A DNA stretch of 64,000 nucleotides, taken from contig NC_045148.1 of the NCBI RefSeq assembly GCF_008831285.2, forward strand, positions 4,714,001 to 4,778,000, given 5' to 3'. The notes under the pieces were generated by a model. It searched no databases. It was not told where the DNA came from and was given only the letters and a program-made list of their open reading frames with translations. This stretch comes from Nymphaea colorata. Its lineage: Eukaryota; Streptophyta; Magnoliopsida; Nymphaeales; Nymphaeaceae. The translations under genes and the position numbers were made by a program. Of this stretch, positions 11,804 through 22,130 are shown piece by piece. The stretch's first letter is position 1, and every line of letters starts with the position of its first letter.

Positions 11804-11815
11804 GCTCTGATACCA
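11804..11815 (-). other. Primer-binding site for initiator tRNA-Met
   Basis: Minus strand TGGTATCAGAGC, two bases inside the 5' LTR. It is an exact match to the plant initiator tRNA-Met complement. Confidence 0.9.
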
Positions 11816-11817
11816 GT

Positions 11818-12235
11818 TGTCATGGGCCGACTCCTTCGGCCCGTGCGGCGCGGCAAACTCTCGCCAGTAAGCTGCAAGCCTTCGCCTTCGTTCACGTGGG
11901 CGCAGATCACTTGAACGCTTTCTCGAAAACAAAGACACAAAATACACAAGAGTGTCGAAAGAAAACTCGCAATATATTCACTTTAACAAGATGAGTACAT
12001 CACGAGGGAAGCAAGTAAGCTTTTCACTTTACTTACAAAGGTTGGCCGAAGCCACTTACAAAGTTCCCAAGCCGACCAACCAAAGCTAGGAACCCCAATC
12101 TATACACTTGCAAAGGACCTTGGGAGGGTGCTCCTACACAGATGAACACTCAAGCTTACACCAAGGCCCAAACATAAACAAAGGAAATCAACTAAAACAA
12201 AAGCAAAGACTGTACAACCCTAACACAGGGGAACA
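11818..12235 (-). repeat. 5' LTR of the compact element
   Basis: Starts TGTCATGGGCC and ends GGGGAACA. It is followed by the target duplication ATGCC at 12236-12240 and is the partner of 9377-9795. Confidence 0.92.
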
Positions 12236-12240
12236 ATGCC

Positions 12241-12600
12241 AGTCATTTGTCCAATTTTAGAAGCAGACGGAGAAATTGCTACTCCTAAACTTCCTTCCAG
12301 TGTGAGGGCAGCCCAAGATACTTCATGGGTAGTTGTCCTTCCCCCCACCCGAGAGGTCTTGCAAGCGCCTGGCTTCCACTTCTGAGGCATTGAATGCAAC
12401 AATGTAGCTCTTTTCTCGGCTGACCTTTATCCCAACTCCACTTTCAAATACAAGGATTAGCTTTTGAATCTTGAGAATAGACTTGTTTTTTTTAACCTTT
12501 GGGAAAGGAGGATGTCATCTGCATAACACACCGAGTGAATTAGGATCTTGTCATTCCTGCGCCCAGTGCCTTAATGAACTTCCCCATCTCTCGAGATTGG
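12241..12600 (-). pseudogene. LINE reverse transcriptase palm fragment (YADD box)
   Basis: The reading HSVCYADDILLSQR, followed in a nearby frame by LILVFESGVGIKVSREKSYIVAFNASEVEA, matches the L1-type RT catalytic box and the downstream thumb region (FE..SGL.IN..KS). The enzyme would prime cDNA synthesis at nicked target DNA. Upstream of about 12600 the similarity fades, as expected for 5' truncation. The fragment has stops and cannot be translated through. Confidence 0.75.
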
Positions 12601-12710
12601 GGTGGAGCTATGGCAGGGGCCATGCCCCCTGTGCGCAGCCTTGCAAGGGTTGTCACTGGACCTCTCCCTACTTGTTCTTCACAGCTCATGAACAAACATT
12701 CTTCAACACC

Positions 12711-15385
12711 GCAAGCATCGTCTCTGCTGTCAAGAACTTTTCCAACTCTTGAGGTAAGGGTAGAGCTAAAGCAAGGGTTCCCCCCTAGAAAATATCAAAA
12801 TAAGTTCAAATTTAATAGCTACCTCAAGATATGGGCAGCCATTCCAAGGGTTGTCGTTGGACCTTTCTTCCCCCCTCATGTTCTCTTACATGCTCTTCGT
12901 AGCTCACACCCATATACTCTTCAACACCACCACACAGGAGAGTTTGTTCAGTAGAGTGGGAGACATAGAACTCCATCCCATCACAGTGATGCCTCCTTGA
13001 AATGGGTTGTGGACAACCGCTACCCAAATTTATTCGTCCTAATTCATAATACCTACCCCTTCTGCAACACCAAAATAGAGCTTTGTCCTCTCTGCTAGTA
13101 TTTCTATTGTCTACAAGAGAGAGATGGAGAGAGAGAGCCAATAAAAAAGGCAAAGGCCAGAAGACTCCATTGCAGTGACTCTATCTCCCCTCTCACTCTT
13201 CCTCTATTCAACTCCTCGTCATTGGATTTCATTGTGGGCAGGCGATAATGTTGACAACTGCTGGTATATTCGCTTTTTAGTGTTCTTGTTTTCTTACTGT
13301 GCCTACCTAACAGCTGCCATATGCTTAGTGTGTACAAGTTTTGTCTTATTGTGCCTCCCTAGCAGCTGGCACATGCTTCATGTGTATAAGTTTTTTATTC
13401 ACATACAAGAGGCCTTGGCTCCGACGTGACCTTGAGAAAAGCATGTAATAGATGGTAATTATGGTTTCTTTCTCCTCTTGATTTAGAGGTATATGCTGCT
13501 GTATTGTTTTTTGGTTAGTCATATAATTCCAATATGTTCATGAACAAAACAGAGAAGTTTATGTTCATTGACTGAACAACTTTAAATTGGATCTTCAATT
13601 GGATGTATTCCACACATATGCCAGTAGTCATTATTTTTCTCCAAGGGATCAACAAACATTTGAATAAAATCTCTAGCATTAAAATCCCTCTTTACCAAAC
13701 AAAACTTCTTTCTGGAATGGATGCAAATTCCTGTTCAACTGATTCCAGGATTAAAATCATCGGATCAAAATCTCAGGATTTTAATTCTGGTGCTGCCAAA
13801 CACAACCTAAGGCTTATTTGATGGGGTCTAAATGTGGGTTTGTTCTTTGTTGTTTGTCTCAAAAGTTGAGCGGCATTTTCCATTAAATTCACAGGTAGCT
13901 ACTTAATTTGGATTTGCAGTCGTGGATTTATCATCTCCATCTTTTTTTGGACTGCAAAACACAATTTCAATGTAATCCTGAGGTGGCTTATAACTTCCAA
14001 ACGAAAAGAGCCTTTTAGAGTTCAACAGCCAAAATGTCTTCCATGAACTAATTCTCTCGAGAATCATACATGATGAAACGAAGGAAACATGCATTATTGA
14101 CACGAGCTGAACCAAATATACTTCTCAGTCCTTCGAGAATAGAAAACACTCATTTTTGTCGAATCATCTTGATTATGAAAATTATCAAGATGGTACTTAC
14201 CTTTTACTATTCATTTTAGTTATGAATTGCCATTTTCCTGTTGTTAATCTTACTTTTAGTTATGAGTAATTGCCATTTTCCTGTTTCTCTCATCTGTACA
14301 TTTGCATTGACGTAGGAGTCCAAATTGAAGGACATCATTAGTTCATTGCTTTTCCTTGAACTTCCTGTTATTTCCTACCTTTTCCCAGTTTCCTCAGAAT
14401 AATTGTAGATGTTCATGTAGCAGAAAGTGTGGTTTTACGAGTTGGTCCTCCTAATTGCCTGCATCAACCTTTCGGGAAGATAATAGCAATTCCATTACAG
14501 TGTCTATTCATTAATTTGATTCATTTTACAAAGATTGGTGAAATAAGGCGTGATCTGATCCAGGTGTTGTCTACGTCACCGATTATGAGAGCCGGCCTTC
14601 CTTCTCCTGTTGTGGAGGAAGAAGGATGTCCGATTAATTCCAGAGAGAGCTATAGCGTTCTACTGGTGCTCATGCAACAGTTTCAGATGGGGAAAAAAGG
14701 GAAGACGCTAAGGAAATGTCAGAAAAGCAATGTTGTCATTCATGTCTGCGAATTGCGGATTGGATTTTTGGGAGCTCGGCGTGGAAGATGTACGGGCTGA
14801 CATACTAATAAAACAATTATACGAATCGGTCTCAAGCAGACTCATGAAAGTTTATATGATCTACCTCAAGATTGAGGGAACAGATTCGTGGAACTTTATG
14901 TTATTGCTGTCAAACGTGGCAATGCCCTCTACGCTGCCCCCTGCCAGAACCACTTCCATCCATCGTGCAGCTGTTCGCGGTAAGAGGCATCACACTTAAA
15001 AGGCTCAATGAAAATGGAGGAAAAAGTTAAGTTTGGAGCATAGGGCGGGCCAAAAATCAAAGCTCTACTAAGCCATTATCCAACTCCTTCGAATTGGATT
15101 TAACATTACTTTTCAAACCGTTAACTAAGACTGGCATCGATACCCTTTCCTTAAACTTGACCATGGAAAACTGGTTAGGTTGCAACTTTTAAAGAAAGTT
15201 GCCTTACAACATGAGTAATTTTTTTATGGGTTCTGAAAAAATACAATCCAGGCTGGTAGATAGGAACACAATCGAAATAAATCACATTCAAATGGTCAAT
15301 TTTGAATAAAATCACCCCACAGCATTTTATGGCTACTGTCACCTATGCTTACAGCTGTATGCTTACAGCTGTATTGAGTCTGCCC
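12711..15385. other. Intergenic region, no gene recognised
   Basis: Short frames are present, for example near 14429-14999, but none matches a family I know and they are in inconsistent frames. A diverged tandem duplication of about 50 bases lies at about 13298-13398 (CAGCTGCCATATGCTTAGTG against CAGCTGGCACATGCTTCATG). A second copy of a block seen at 12648-12710 (GGTTGTCACTGGACC, then TCTTCAACACC) lies at 12852-12928. Confidence 0.4.
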
Positions 15386-15707
15386 TCAAAGAAAGATGGA
15401 CAAACATAATCGAAATGGACCAGTACGTCCTGTCTCTTCAAAGTGAACAGAACACTTCAAAAGTCCAACATCGCACAATAATCTACCATAAATCGAACTA
15501 ACACCCCAGCCAAGGTGTTCACAGGAGGCCACTACAGTGCAGAATATAACCTGAACTCCGCCTGCCCAATTCTTTGTTGTCAGTGATGGAGCAAACAACC
15601 GTAACATGATTTATCGCACAAGGCACACCAGACACAATCTAGTAAATTACAGTTTATGACACTTCGATTCCAAATTAATTCAACATGTCCAGCAGAAATT
15701 GACAAAC
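15386..15707 (-). other. 3' flank / probable 3' UTR of the NF-YC gene
   Basis: It follows the NF-YC stop codon, is A/T-rich and has no coding signal. I could not fix a polyadenylation site. Confidence 0.4.
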
Positions 15708-16541
15708 TCAGGCATTGTCTGCTGCCTGCTGTTGTTGCTGCTGCTGAGACTGTTGCTGTTGTGCTTGGGCTGGTTGCTGCTGCTGCTGCTGCCAAGGCAT
15801 GTAAGCAACAGGACGCGCCTGTTGATAGAGTGCTGACTGATCGACTGGCTTACCAACCATCATTCCAGGAGCCCCTACCTGAGGCATTGCCTGCGGAGGC
15901 ATATAGTAATATGGAATGGCATCTGGCTGCATTCCTACTGCAGGTAAAGCAGCCCTCGGGATGCCAAGCCCTTCTTCTTTCAATTCATCCCTCGGTACAA
16001 TGTCAACAAGGAAGTCAAAGATATCTGTCCTAGTTATGGCTGCAGCTATGTCGTTTTTCTGCAGGGTTCTCCGTTTGTTCTCCTCGGTGTGAATCCATGA
16101 TCGCAATGTCAATTCCAAAATGAACATTTCACAAGCCTTGGCAAATATTACAGGTGCCTCAGCTGAAATCATCCTAACATCCTCGTCAGCCTTCATTATC
16201 TTCTTGATCCTCGCCAGTGGCAGGCTGTGATTCTTAAAATCGGTTGTCTGTTCAATATCCCGGACCTGATTCGCCCAAAATGCTTGGAGTTGCTGCTGCT
16301 GCTGCTGCTGCTGTTGATGATGAAGATGCTGGTAAAGTTGATGTTGGGCAGCAAGCTGAGCAGGGGAAGCAGCAAACGGTGCTGCCGGTTGTGTAGGTGC
16401 TGGCACAGCTCCAACAATGGAACCACCACCAGGCGCCACGATTGGAGCAGGTTGATAAGGAGAAGCTGCATATGCCATTTGAGGAGCTCCACTCACAACA
16501 CCCATAACAGGCTGCTGTTGCTGCTGTCCTGACTGGTCCAT
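15708..16541 (-). CDS. NF-YC: Nuclear factor Y subunit C (CCAAT-binding, histone-fold)
   Basis: A 277-residue protein in one exon. Residues 107-117 ([11 protein letters not shown]) begin a histone-fold domain that continues through [26 protein letters not shown] (125-149), the [16 protein letters not shown] block (154-169) and [12 protein letters not shown] (175-186). This is the conserved core of plant NF-YC proteins. Known family role: NF-YC pairs with NF-YB through the histone folds and joins NF-YA to bind CCAAT promoters. Some plant NF-YC members also bind CONSTANS-type proteins in flowering control. The flanks are Gln-rich: residues 76-84 are a Gln run, and the C-terminus has QQQQQQ and two further clusters. 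I chose the start at 16541 ([10 protein letters not shown]), the conserved N-terminus. An upstream in-frame ATG at 16595 lies next to a splice acceptor. The exact paralogue, of the NF-YC1/4/9 type, is not assigned. Confidence 0.95.
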   Translation of the reverse strand: MDQSGQQQQQPVMGVVSGAPQMAYAASPYQPAPIVAPGGGSIVGAVPAPTQPAAPFAASPAQLAAQHQLYQHLHHQQQQQQQQQLQAFWANQVRDIEQTTDFKNHSLPLARIKKIMKADEDVRMISAEAPVIFAKACEMFILELTLRSWIHTEENKRRTLQKNDIAAAITRTDIFDFLVDIVPRDELKEEGLGIPRAALPAVGMQPDAIPYYYMPPQAMPQVGAPGMMVGKPVDQSALYQQARPVAYMPWQQQQQQPAQAQQQQSQQQQQQQAADNA

Positions 16542-19500
16542 GATGAAACCAGAGTATAACACCCGTACTACAAGGAATCCGGTTTGACTGAGCAAGAATC
16601 ACCTAAATGTTGGAAAAAGAAGTCACCTTAAAGTAGCAGTCACTACATATATCTGGCATTCAAAACAAATACATCCTCTGTTGTAACTTCACACTGAGTG
16701 CACTGCAGCAATATGAAACCTGAATCCAAATTTTGCATTTTGCTACAAAAAGTATAACTGATATAGAAGCCAACAGCTGATTAGAACAACATGAGTGCAT
16801 TCTGACAATTGGCATTTTTCAGACAAAGACAATAAGACAACTGAGAGTATGAAATGCTCTAAGAAATTAACAATGTTCACCATACAGGTCGTTGGGAAGA
16901 TTCATGCTATCACCAAAAGAACATCAGCTTTAGCTCTAAATATTCAAACATATACTGTTCTTTTCACCAGATGTGGATGTAGCACGACTATTCCAAGCAA
17001 GAGAAACCATTAACCTCTTTTCACTACTCATATACTAGTATAAGATGGTTTGTAAATGTGATTGTGCTTGAATTATTTGAAAGTTCCATATAATCATATT
17101 TTGACCTGTTGTTTTCCCTCCAAGAAAATTTTCTGTTAAAAGATCCCAAAACAGTAAAAGAAGAAGCATATCACTTCCAAAGAACAGTGCAAAACAGAAA
17201 ATTCACAAGCAGTTCACGGCAACACTCCACAGTCCTGCCAGTGGTTCACAAATCTGAACCATCAACAGAAGACAATAATGGAAATTAATCTGAAATTTGA
17301 AACTAAAAAACCTCCGTGCAGCAAGAATATTGACAACTATAACATGATCCGCTCGGCACTCCAACAGCAATTATGCTTCCTCCTACCATTTTCTTCAAAG
17401 AAAGATACGGTACTGGGAATTGTTTTGCAAATCTGTGGCCTATATGCAAAACGCCCTACAGTCATGACTTCCACCAAGCCTCTCCAAACAACATTTCAAA
17501 TTTTCAAGTAATCACACTATTTATGGACCACCAAATCTCCTAGTCTGTCAAATCTTTAGTGGAAGTTCTATATTTATAACTATCAAGATATAAGACCTAC
17601 ATAGCTAAATGCACCAGGTAGACAGAAAACAGTAGAAAGAAAAGAAAAAGGAAAAGAAGACACAAGATGGGGAATTTGAACTTCCGCATCCCAACCAACA
17701 TATTAAGTAAAAAATGAACCAAAAATTTTGGAGTTTTAAGGTAAAATATACCGGCCCGAGAATGGGTACTAGCTTCAAGGTTTTATGCCACTGAGTGAGC
17801 GATAAAGTCTCTCAACCTAGATGTAGCGTCTTCAGGATCCAAAAAAATAAAAGGTATCACGTGCATTCCTTACTTTTCATTATAGTCAATATCATCATTT
17901 GCTCAATCAAAATTCGCATAACATCAGAGTAATTACAGGATGAGCGAAAGCTGTTAGCCGATCAAAATTCGCATCTCATCAGATATTCGCAGGGGAAAGC
18001 TTCATATTATGCACTCACAACAAAGCACTACACATTTATTATCCTATTAGGATTTACAAGTAGACGCTGAGTCAGAGCAGCCTGATTAGTGGCCTGCAGA
18101 AGTTTGGCAATCTCATAAATTTCAGAAAAAATACCCAACTACATGACTGGTTAACAAGCCAACTGGATCAAACCTGACTCCTATGGGCCCTAGTCTAGCC
18201 ACTTAGTTGATTGGGATTCAATCCGATCTAACCTTACATAAATTATACACTTTTTATCTTAACCCTTCTAACAAGACATCAAAGTAATAGAATGATTATA
18301 AAGTGGAATATTAACCTTTTTAGAAGAAAAAACTAGAAACTGAAAACACAACATAGTGTTCCTAGTGATTCGAACGTATTAAAAATATAAAAATTATGAC
18401 ATAAAGATGAAAAGGAAAAACACACCACAGAAATCATGTACCTGAAAAAACCTAGCACCTGATCTTGGGGTTGAGCTGGACCTGACTCTTATTGAGCCTG
18501 GTCTTAAGCAGCAGAATGGGCTAATGGATACCCAATTACTTGTCCAACCTTATCCTTCAAATACTCAAGCATCGTTTTACTATGTTCTACAAAATACTCA
18601 AGCATCGCTTTACTATGTTCCACAACAGGAACTTTTAGTTGGCACATCATTCGTTAAATAATGAGAATGCCGAAAATACACATTATAGAAGAAAATAACA
18701 TGTTCACTTAAAAAGCAACACAGGAATGCCTATGTACAAGAATCCAAGTAAAAAATGTCAAAAAGTGTCATATTTTTTAATATTGTGCTGCGAGACACCT
18801 AAAAGAACAAATTTCTACATATCCACCAAAATGGAGAGTCAAAATAATTCCATCAGCAAAACTATAAGATATATAGGTCCTTTTTCTCAGCCTAAGTACC
18901 TCATTGCAATTTCCCTTACCATATTTTCAGGTACTGTGTTACCAAGTAAATGTACCTACCATTTTTAAAGCAACCACACACCAACTCAGGAGATGCAATA
19001 ATTTCCTCATCCGGCTTCAGAAATTTCAATTAGAGAATAAACAAATGGCTCAAAGACATAGCAACAAAAGAAGATTGATAATGCATCTTCTGGACAATGC
19101 CATCAATCAAGTAATATGGGAACTAAACCAGAAATTAATCAGTGATTATTTTCATTTCTCCAAAGGTCACTAATTAACTGTCATTTGGAAACCACAGGTT
19201 GCCATTGCGTTACTTTTTAGTTTTACAAAAGTGAAAGTGTGCAAATAAATTTTTAATGGTGTATTATATGTAGATGCACGATGAACATATTAGTTTGACC
19301 ATCAAGAAGATTTACTACTTGCCTATTGTATCAGATAGCTAGACATGCCTTAATAAAGCACCTATCCTTTTTGTAAAATCTTTGTGCAGATAAATGGAAA
19401 AAGTAGCTGCAGGTGGTTGAGACAGGATTTTTGTAAAGAAGGAGATAGACAACACTTTATACCAATCAGTATTTTTATTTCAAGAGAAGAAACTGCCACA

Positions 19501-19637
19501 CAAACTTAGTCATCTGACCTGAACATGACACATTTTCTGCAGGAGATCCACTTTGGTTCTCCAAGACAACTTACGACAAATGCCAAGAGGTTTGATTAAA
19601 AATCAAATAACAATGAATAGTCAAATAGTATTTCCAC

Positions 19638-20020
19638 CTATGTCACACGGACACTTCAAAATGGGCCAAGTACCGGTGTCGACACTCCGACACCTGGATA
19701 CCGACACTTGGACACGGCAGGATACTTTTTGGATTGGGTCTGGGTCAGACCCAATCCGAACCACTTTACTAACTCGACATTCTTTGTTTTGTTTGAGACT
19801 TTCTTTCTTATGACTTATGAGATTGGTCATGAACAATGTTTTGTTTGAGAATCTGAGACTTTCTTTCTTATGACTTATGAGATTGTAAGAGTGAATTATT
19901 AATTTAATGTTTTTTTAATTTTTTAAAATATAAAATTCGACGTGTCCGCGTATCCTAAAATTTTGAAAATTGCCGTACCCGCACCCATAGGATACCCGTA
20001 CCCGTATCCGTGTGACATAG
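19638..20020. mobile_element. Inverted-repeat element, copy 1 (383 bp, 8-bp target duplication)
   Basis: Ends CTATGTCACACGGAC... and ...CCGTGTGACATAG are inverted repeats, perfect over the outer 14 bases. They are flanked by identical ATTTCCAC at 19630-19637 and 20021-20028. The arms are rich in GACAC and CCCGTA hexamer-like repeats. The middle is A/T-rich with an internal 60-base-period duplication (19795-19825 and 19855-19885). It has no coding capacity. An 8-bp duplication fits hAT-type transposition. Confidence 0.85.
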
Positions 20021-20816
20021 ATTTCCACCAAATTTTTTCTAATTTAACCAATGTGTACAACCAGATGAAAATATGCAAAGCCCATACATCAAAATCCTGT
20101 AAATCCAGAATCCACCGGCTTCATCCAATCCTATGTAAAAATAAGTACCTCATCAAACATTACTTGTACAGTGGTCCTGAAGATAGGAAAATGACAACCA
20201 CTTTTCCTGAGGAAATGGAAATGGACATGATGGTTACATCGTAGACACAACCAATGGTGACAACAACTAACCTCAAACAACCTGGGCCTAGACTTGGCTT
20301 GGCTGTACCATGGTTCCAATTTAGCTCGACTTTAACATATGGATTTGACCTGGCTCAATCACTCATATCATTACTTATCTATCTGGTGGATTTCCCAACA
20401 ATGACAAAGATGAGAAGTTCTAAACTTTGTCTTGATTGTGCTGCCGAAGTAGGTTCACATGACCAACTGTATTTCCAAAAATCACAACTGCCAAGCATGA
20501 AAATGGAATTGGCATTTTAAACACTCCACTAATACTGAAAAACACAAAAAGAAAAAAGATCTTGAAGAAAGGGCCTTACAAAGAGATAATGGCTATTAAA
20601 CTAATAACTATAAAATATACCAGCAGTATTGGCGTATTGTTCTTTTTTTAAGGATCAATGACAAAGAAGAAAGCATGCTAGCACGGTCAGGTTTTTTGTC
20701 ACATCTCAAGGTAACAAACATTGACATAAAAAGTTATCCGATATGGACATACAAACATACCACTTTTTAAAAAAGTATTGCATTTTATCACAACGATAAT
20801 TCAATGAACTACGGAA

Positions 20817-21189
20817 CTATGTCACATTGGTGCTTCTAAATGGCTGCCACATCTGTGTCAATGCTGGTGCTGGTGCTTCTCCGACACAGCAACGTTCAGT
20901 TTGGTGAGCCGAACCAGGTCAAAACTGACCATTTTAAATGTGCACATAATTAAATTATCTTTAAAACAAAAAATTAATATATAAATATAAATAAATAAGG
21001 CTACTGAACAGTTAAATAACTATGTAACATATGATTTATATACATACTACTGAACAGTTAAATAACTATGTAACATATGATTTATATACATATATAGTTA
21101 TATACACCCTAGCCGCACCCGCACCTAAGTTTTTTTTTTTTTTTTAAATTGCCGCATCCACACCAGCACTCCGCAGTCACGTGACATAG
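20817..21189. mobile_element. Inverted-repeat element, copy 2 (373 bp)
   Basis: Starts CTATGTCACATTGG and ends CAGTCACGTGACATAG. It is flanked by CTACGGAA (20809-20816) and CTATGGAA (21190-21197), an 8-bp duplication with one mismatch. The interior carries a perfect 46-base tandem duplication (21001-21046 and 21047-21092). It belongs to the same family as 19638-20020. Confidence 0.8.
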
Positions 21190-21645
21190 CTATGGAACTA
21201 CATCTTTTTGTTTTTATGTCAAATTCTACATGGTCCAGATTAGCTGCCACAACAAGCTCTTCCAGTTAGGGATTTATGAACCACCTATCCGTCATTTTAT
21301 AGCATATGAATAAGGAATCAGCAGATGGATATCTGATGCCAATTAAACAATTGTTTCATTGGTTAGGGTTGCTACTATGCATATCAACCTGAAGAATATT
21401 TTTTGTAAGCATCCCATGACGTTTTTCTTCATGTATACAGTAACAAATGGACACTGACACATCCATAGACAGCTTGGTAACACATCATTTGATCTCGCTA
21501 GACGATACCAGTATGCAGTGAGTCAGGATTTTGGCAGTCTTGTCAACAGCAGTGGCATCATAATCTTCGAGCAGCAACCAACACTAAGAAAAGAAGACCA
21601 GAAAACCGAGAGAACGAGGACACGGGATCATAAAAAGCAAAACAG

Positions 21646-21648
<3 letters not shown>

Positions 21649-21684
<36 letters not shown>
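21649..21684. repeat. (CT)18 microsatellite
   Basis: Pure dinucleotide run in the presumed leader intron or promoter region of NF-YC. Confidence 0.95.
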
Positions 21685-21686
<2 letters not shown>

Positions 21687-22130
21687 CTCTCAAATAGAAA
21701 CTTCAATAGGATCAACAAGACGTAGCCAAAGGCAGAAAACACCAATCTAAATTAACAAACATACTGAAACACTGAGAAAAGCAGATCATGCGACATGCTC
21801 AATAAAACATTACCCCTTAAACCGGAAAATAACCTTCACAAAACCTTCCAATCTGCAAGACCAAACAAAAAACAGGTCACAGGAGAATGAAAAATTAGGG
21901 TTTTGAAGGAATGATCCAAATATATAACAAGCAACAACCAAAGAAAACGGAAACAAGCATATCATCTGAAAGCTACGCATCAGACACTCCGATGCATAAG
22001 GAACAAAGAAGAACCAAAGAACAAGAGAGAAATGCACCCGTGATCATACTAGGAGCCGCTGCAGACGCATCCATCGACCGGAAGAGAGAGAGCGGGGAGG
22101 GAGAGAGACAGAGAGAGGTAGACGTCTAAT

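Larger units (their letters stand above)
9377..12235 (-). mobile_element. Compact chromodomain LTR element without polymerase or integrase
   Basis: A structurally complete 2.86-kb LTR element: LTRs at 9377-9795 and 11818-12235, primer site at 11804-11815, polypurine tract at 9796-9807, and a 5-bp target duplication ATGCC at 9372-9376 and 12236-12240. The interior encodes gag, a zinc knuckle and a protease, then goes directly to a chromodomain. The RT, RNase H and integrase that normally lie between protease and chromodomain are absent. It must have moved using another element's enzymes. By eye the LTRs differ at about a dozen positions plus one indel, which suggests a fairly recent insertion. 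The target is the LINE at 7691-12694. Confidence 0.92.
7691..12694 (-). mobile_element. 5'-truncated L1-like LINE, split by a nested LTR element
   Basis: The minus strand carries the C-terminal half of a non-LTR reverse transcriptase in two parts: 12241 to about 12600, and 9371 down to about 8000. The catalytic box CYADDILLS is read at 12502-12528, with YADD at 12514-12525. After the nested element come FLWGDDGIERHLNLIKWGESL, GGLGLYSIKESNDEYL, YLPNRGLWATKLHSNV and FARIWRDHWYEKPLNDKV, all typical of plant L1 ORF2 downstream of the palm. Many stops break the frame. An identical 16-base sequence (AACATTCTTCAACACC) at 7675-7690 and 12695-12710 may be the target-site duplication. No poly(A) tail is visible at the left, 3' end. 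Confidence 0.75.
16603..22130 (-). other. Probable 5'-leader intron and upstream region of NF-YC
   Basis: The minus strand at 16603-16612 reads CAACATTTAG followed by GTGATTC, a good splice acceptor 61 bases before the NF-YC start codon, so a leader intron is likely. A CT-rich, leader-like segment on the minus strand at about 22080-22130 is a candidate first exon, but I could not identify its donor. Such a leader intron would be about 5 kb. It contains two inverted-repeat elements (19638-20020 and 20817-21189), a 34-base tandem duplication near 18557-18625, and a CT microsatellite at 21649-21684. No other gene is seen. Confidence 0.5.

Noticed and set aside
12574-12954. Plus-strand frame of 126 codons
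   Set aside because: It is antisense to LINE-derived sequence at one end and covers a local repeat at the other. There is no family match.
14429-14999. Plus-strand frames of 123 and 89 codons that could be a small gene
   Set aside because: The frames overlap in different phases and match no family I recognise. No splice sites link them convincingly, and a third frame ending near 14990 looks equally plausible.
16542-16595. Upstream in-frame ATG extending NF-YC by 18 residues
   Set aside because: The extension is not like NF-YC N-termini, and it begins next to a splice acceptor. [10 protein letters not shown] at 16541 is the conserved start.
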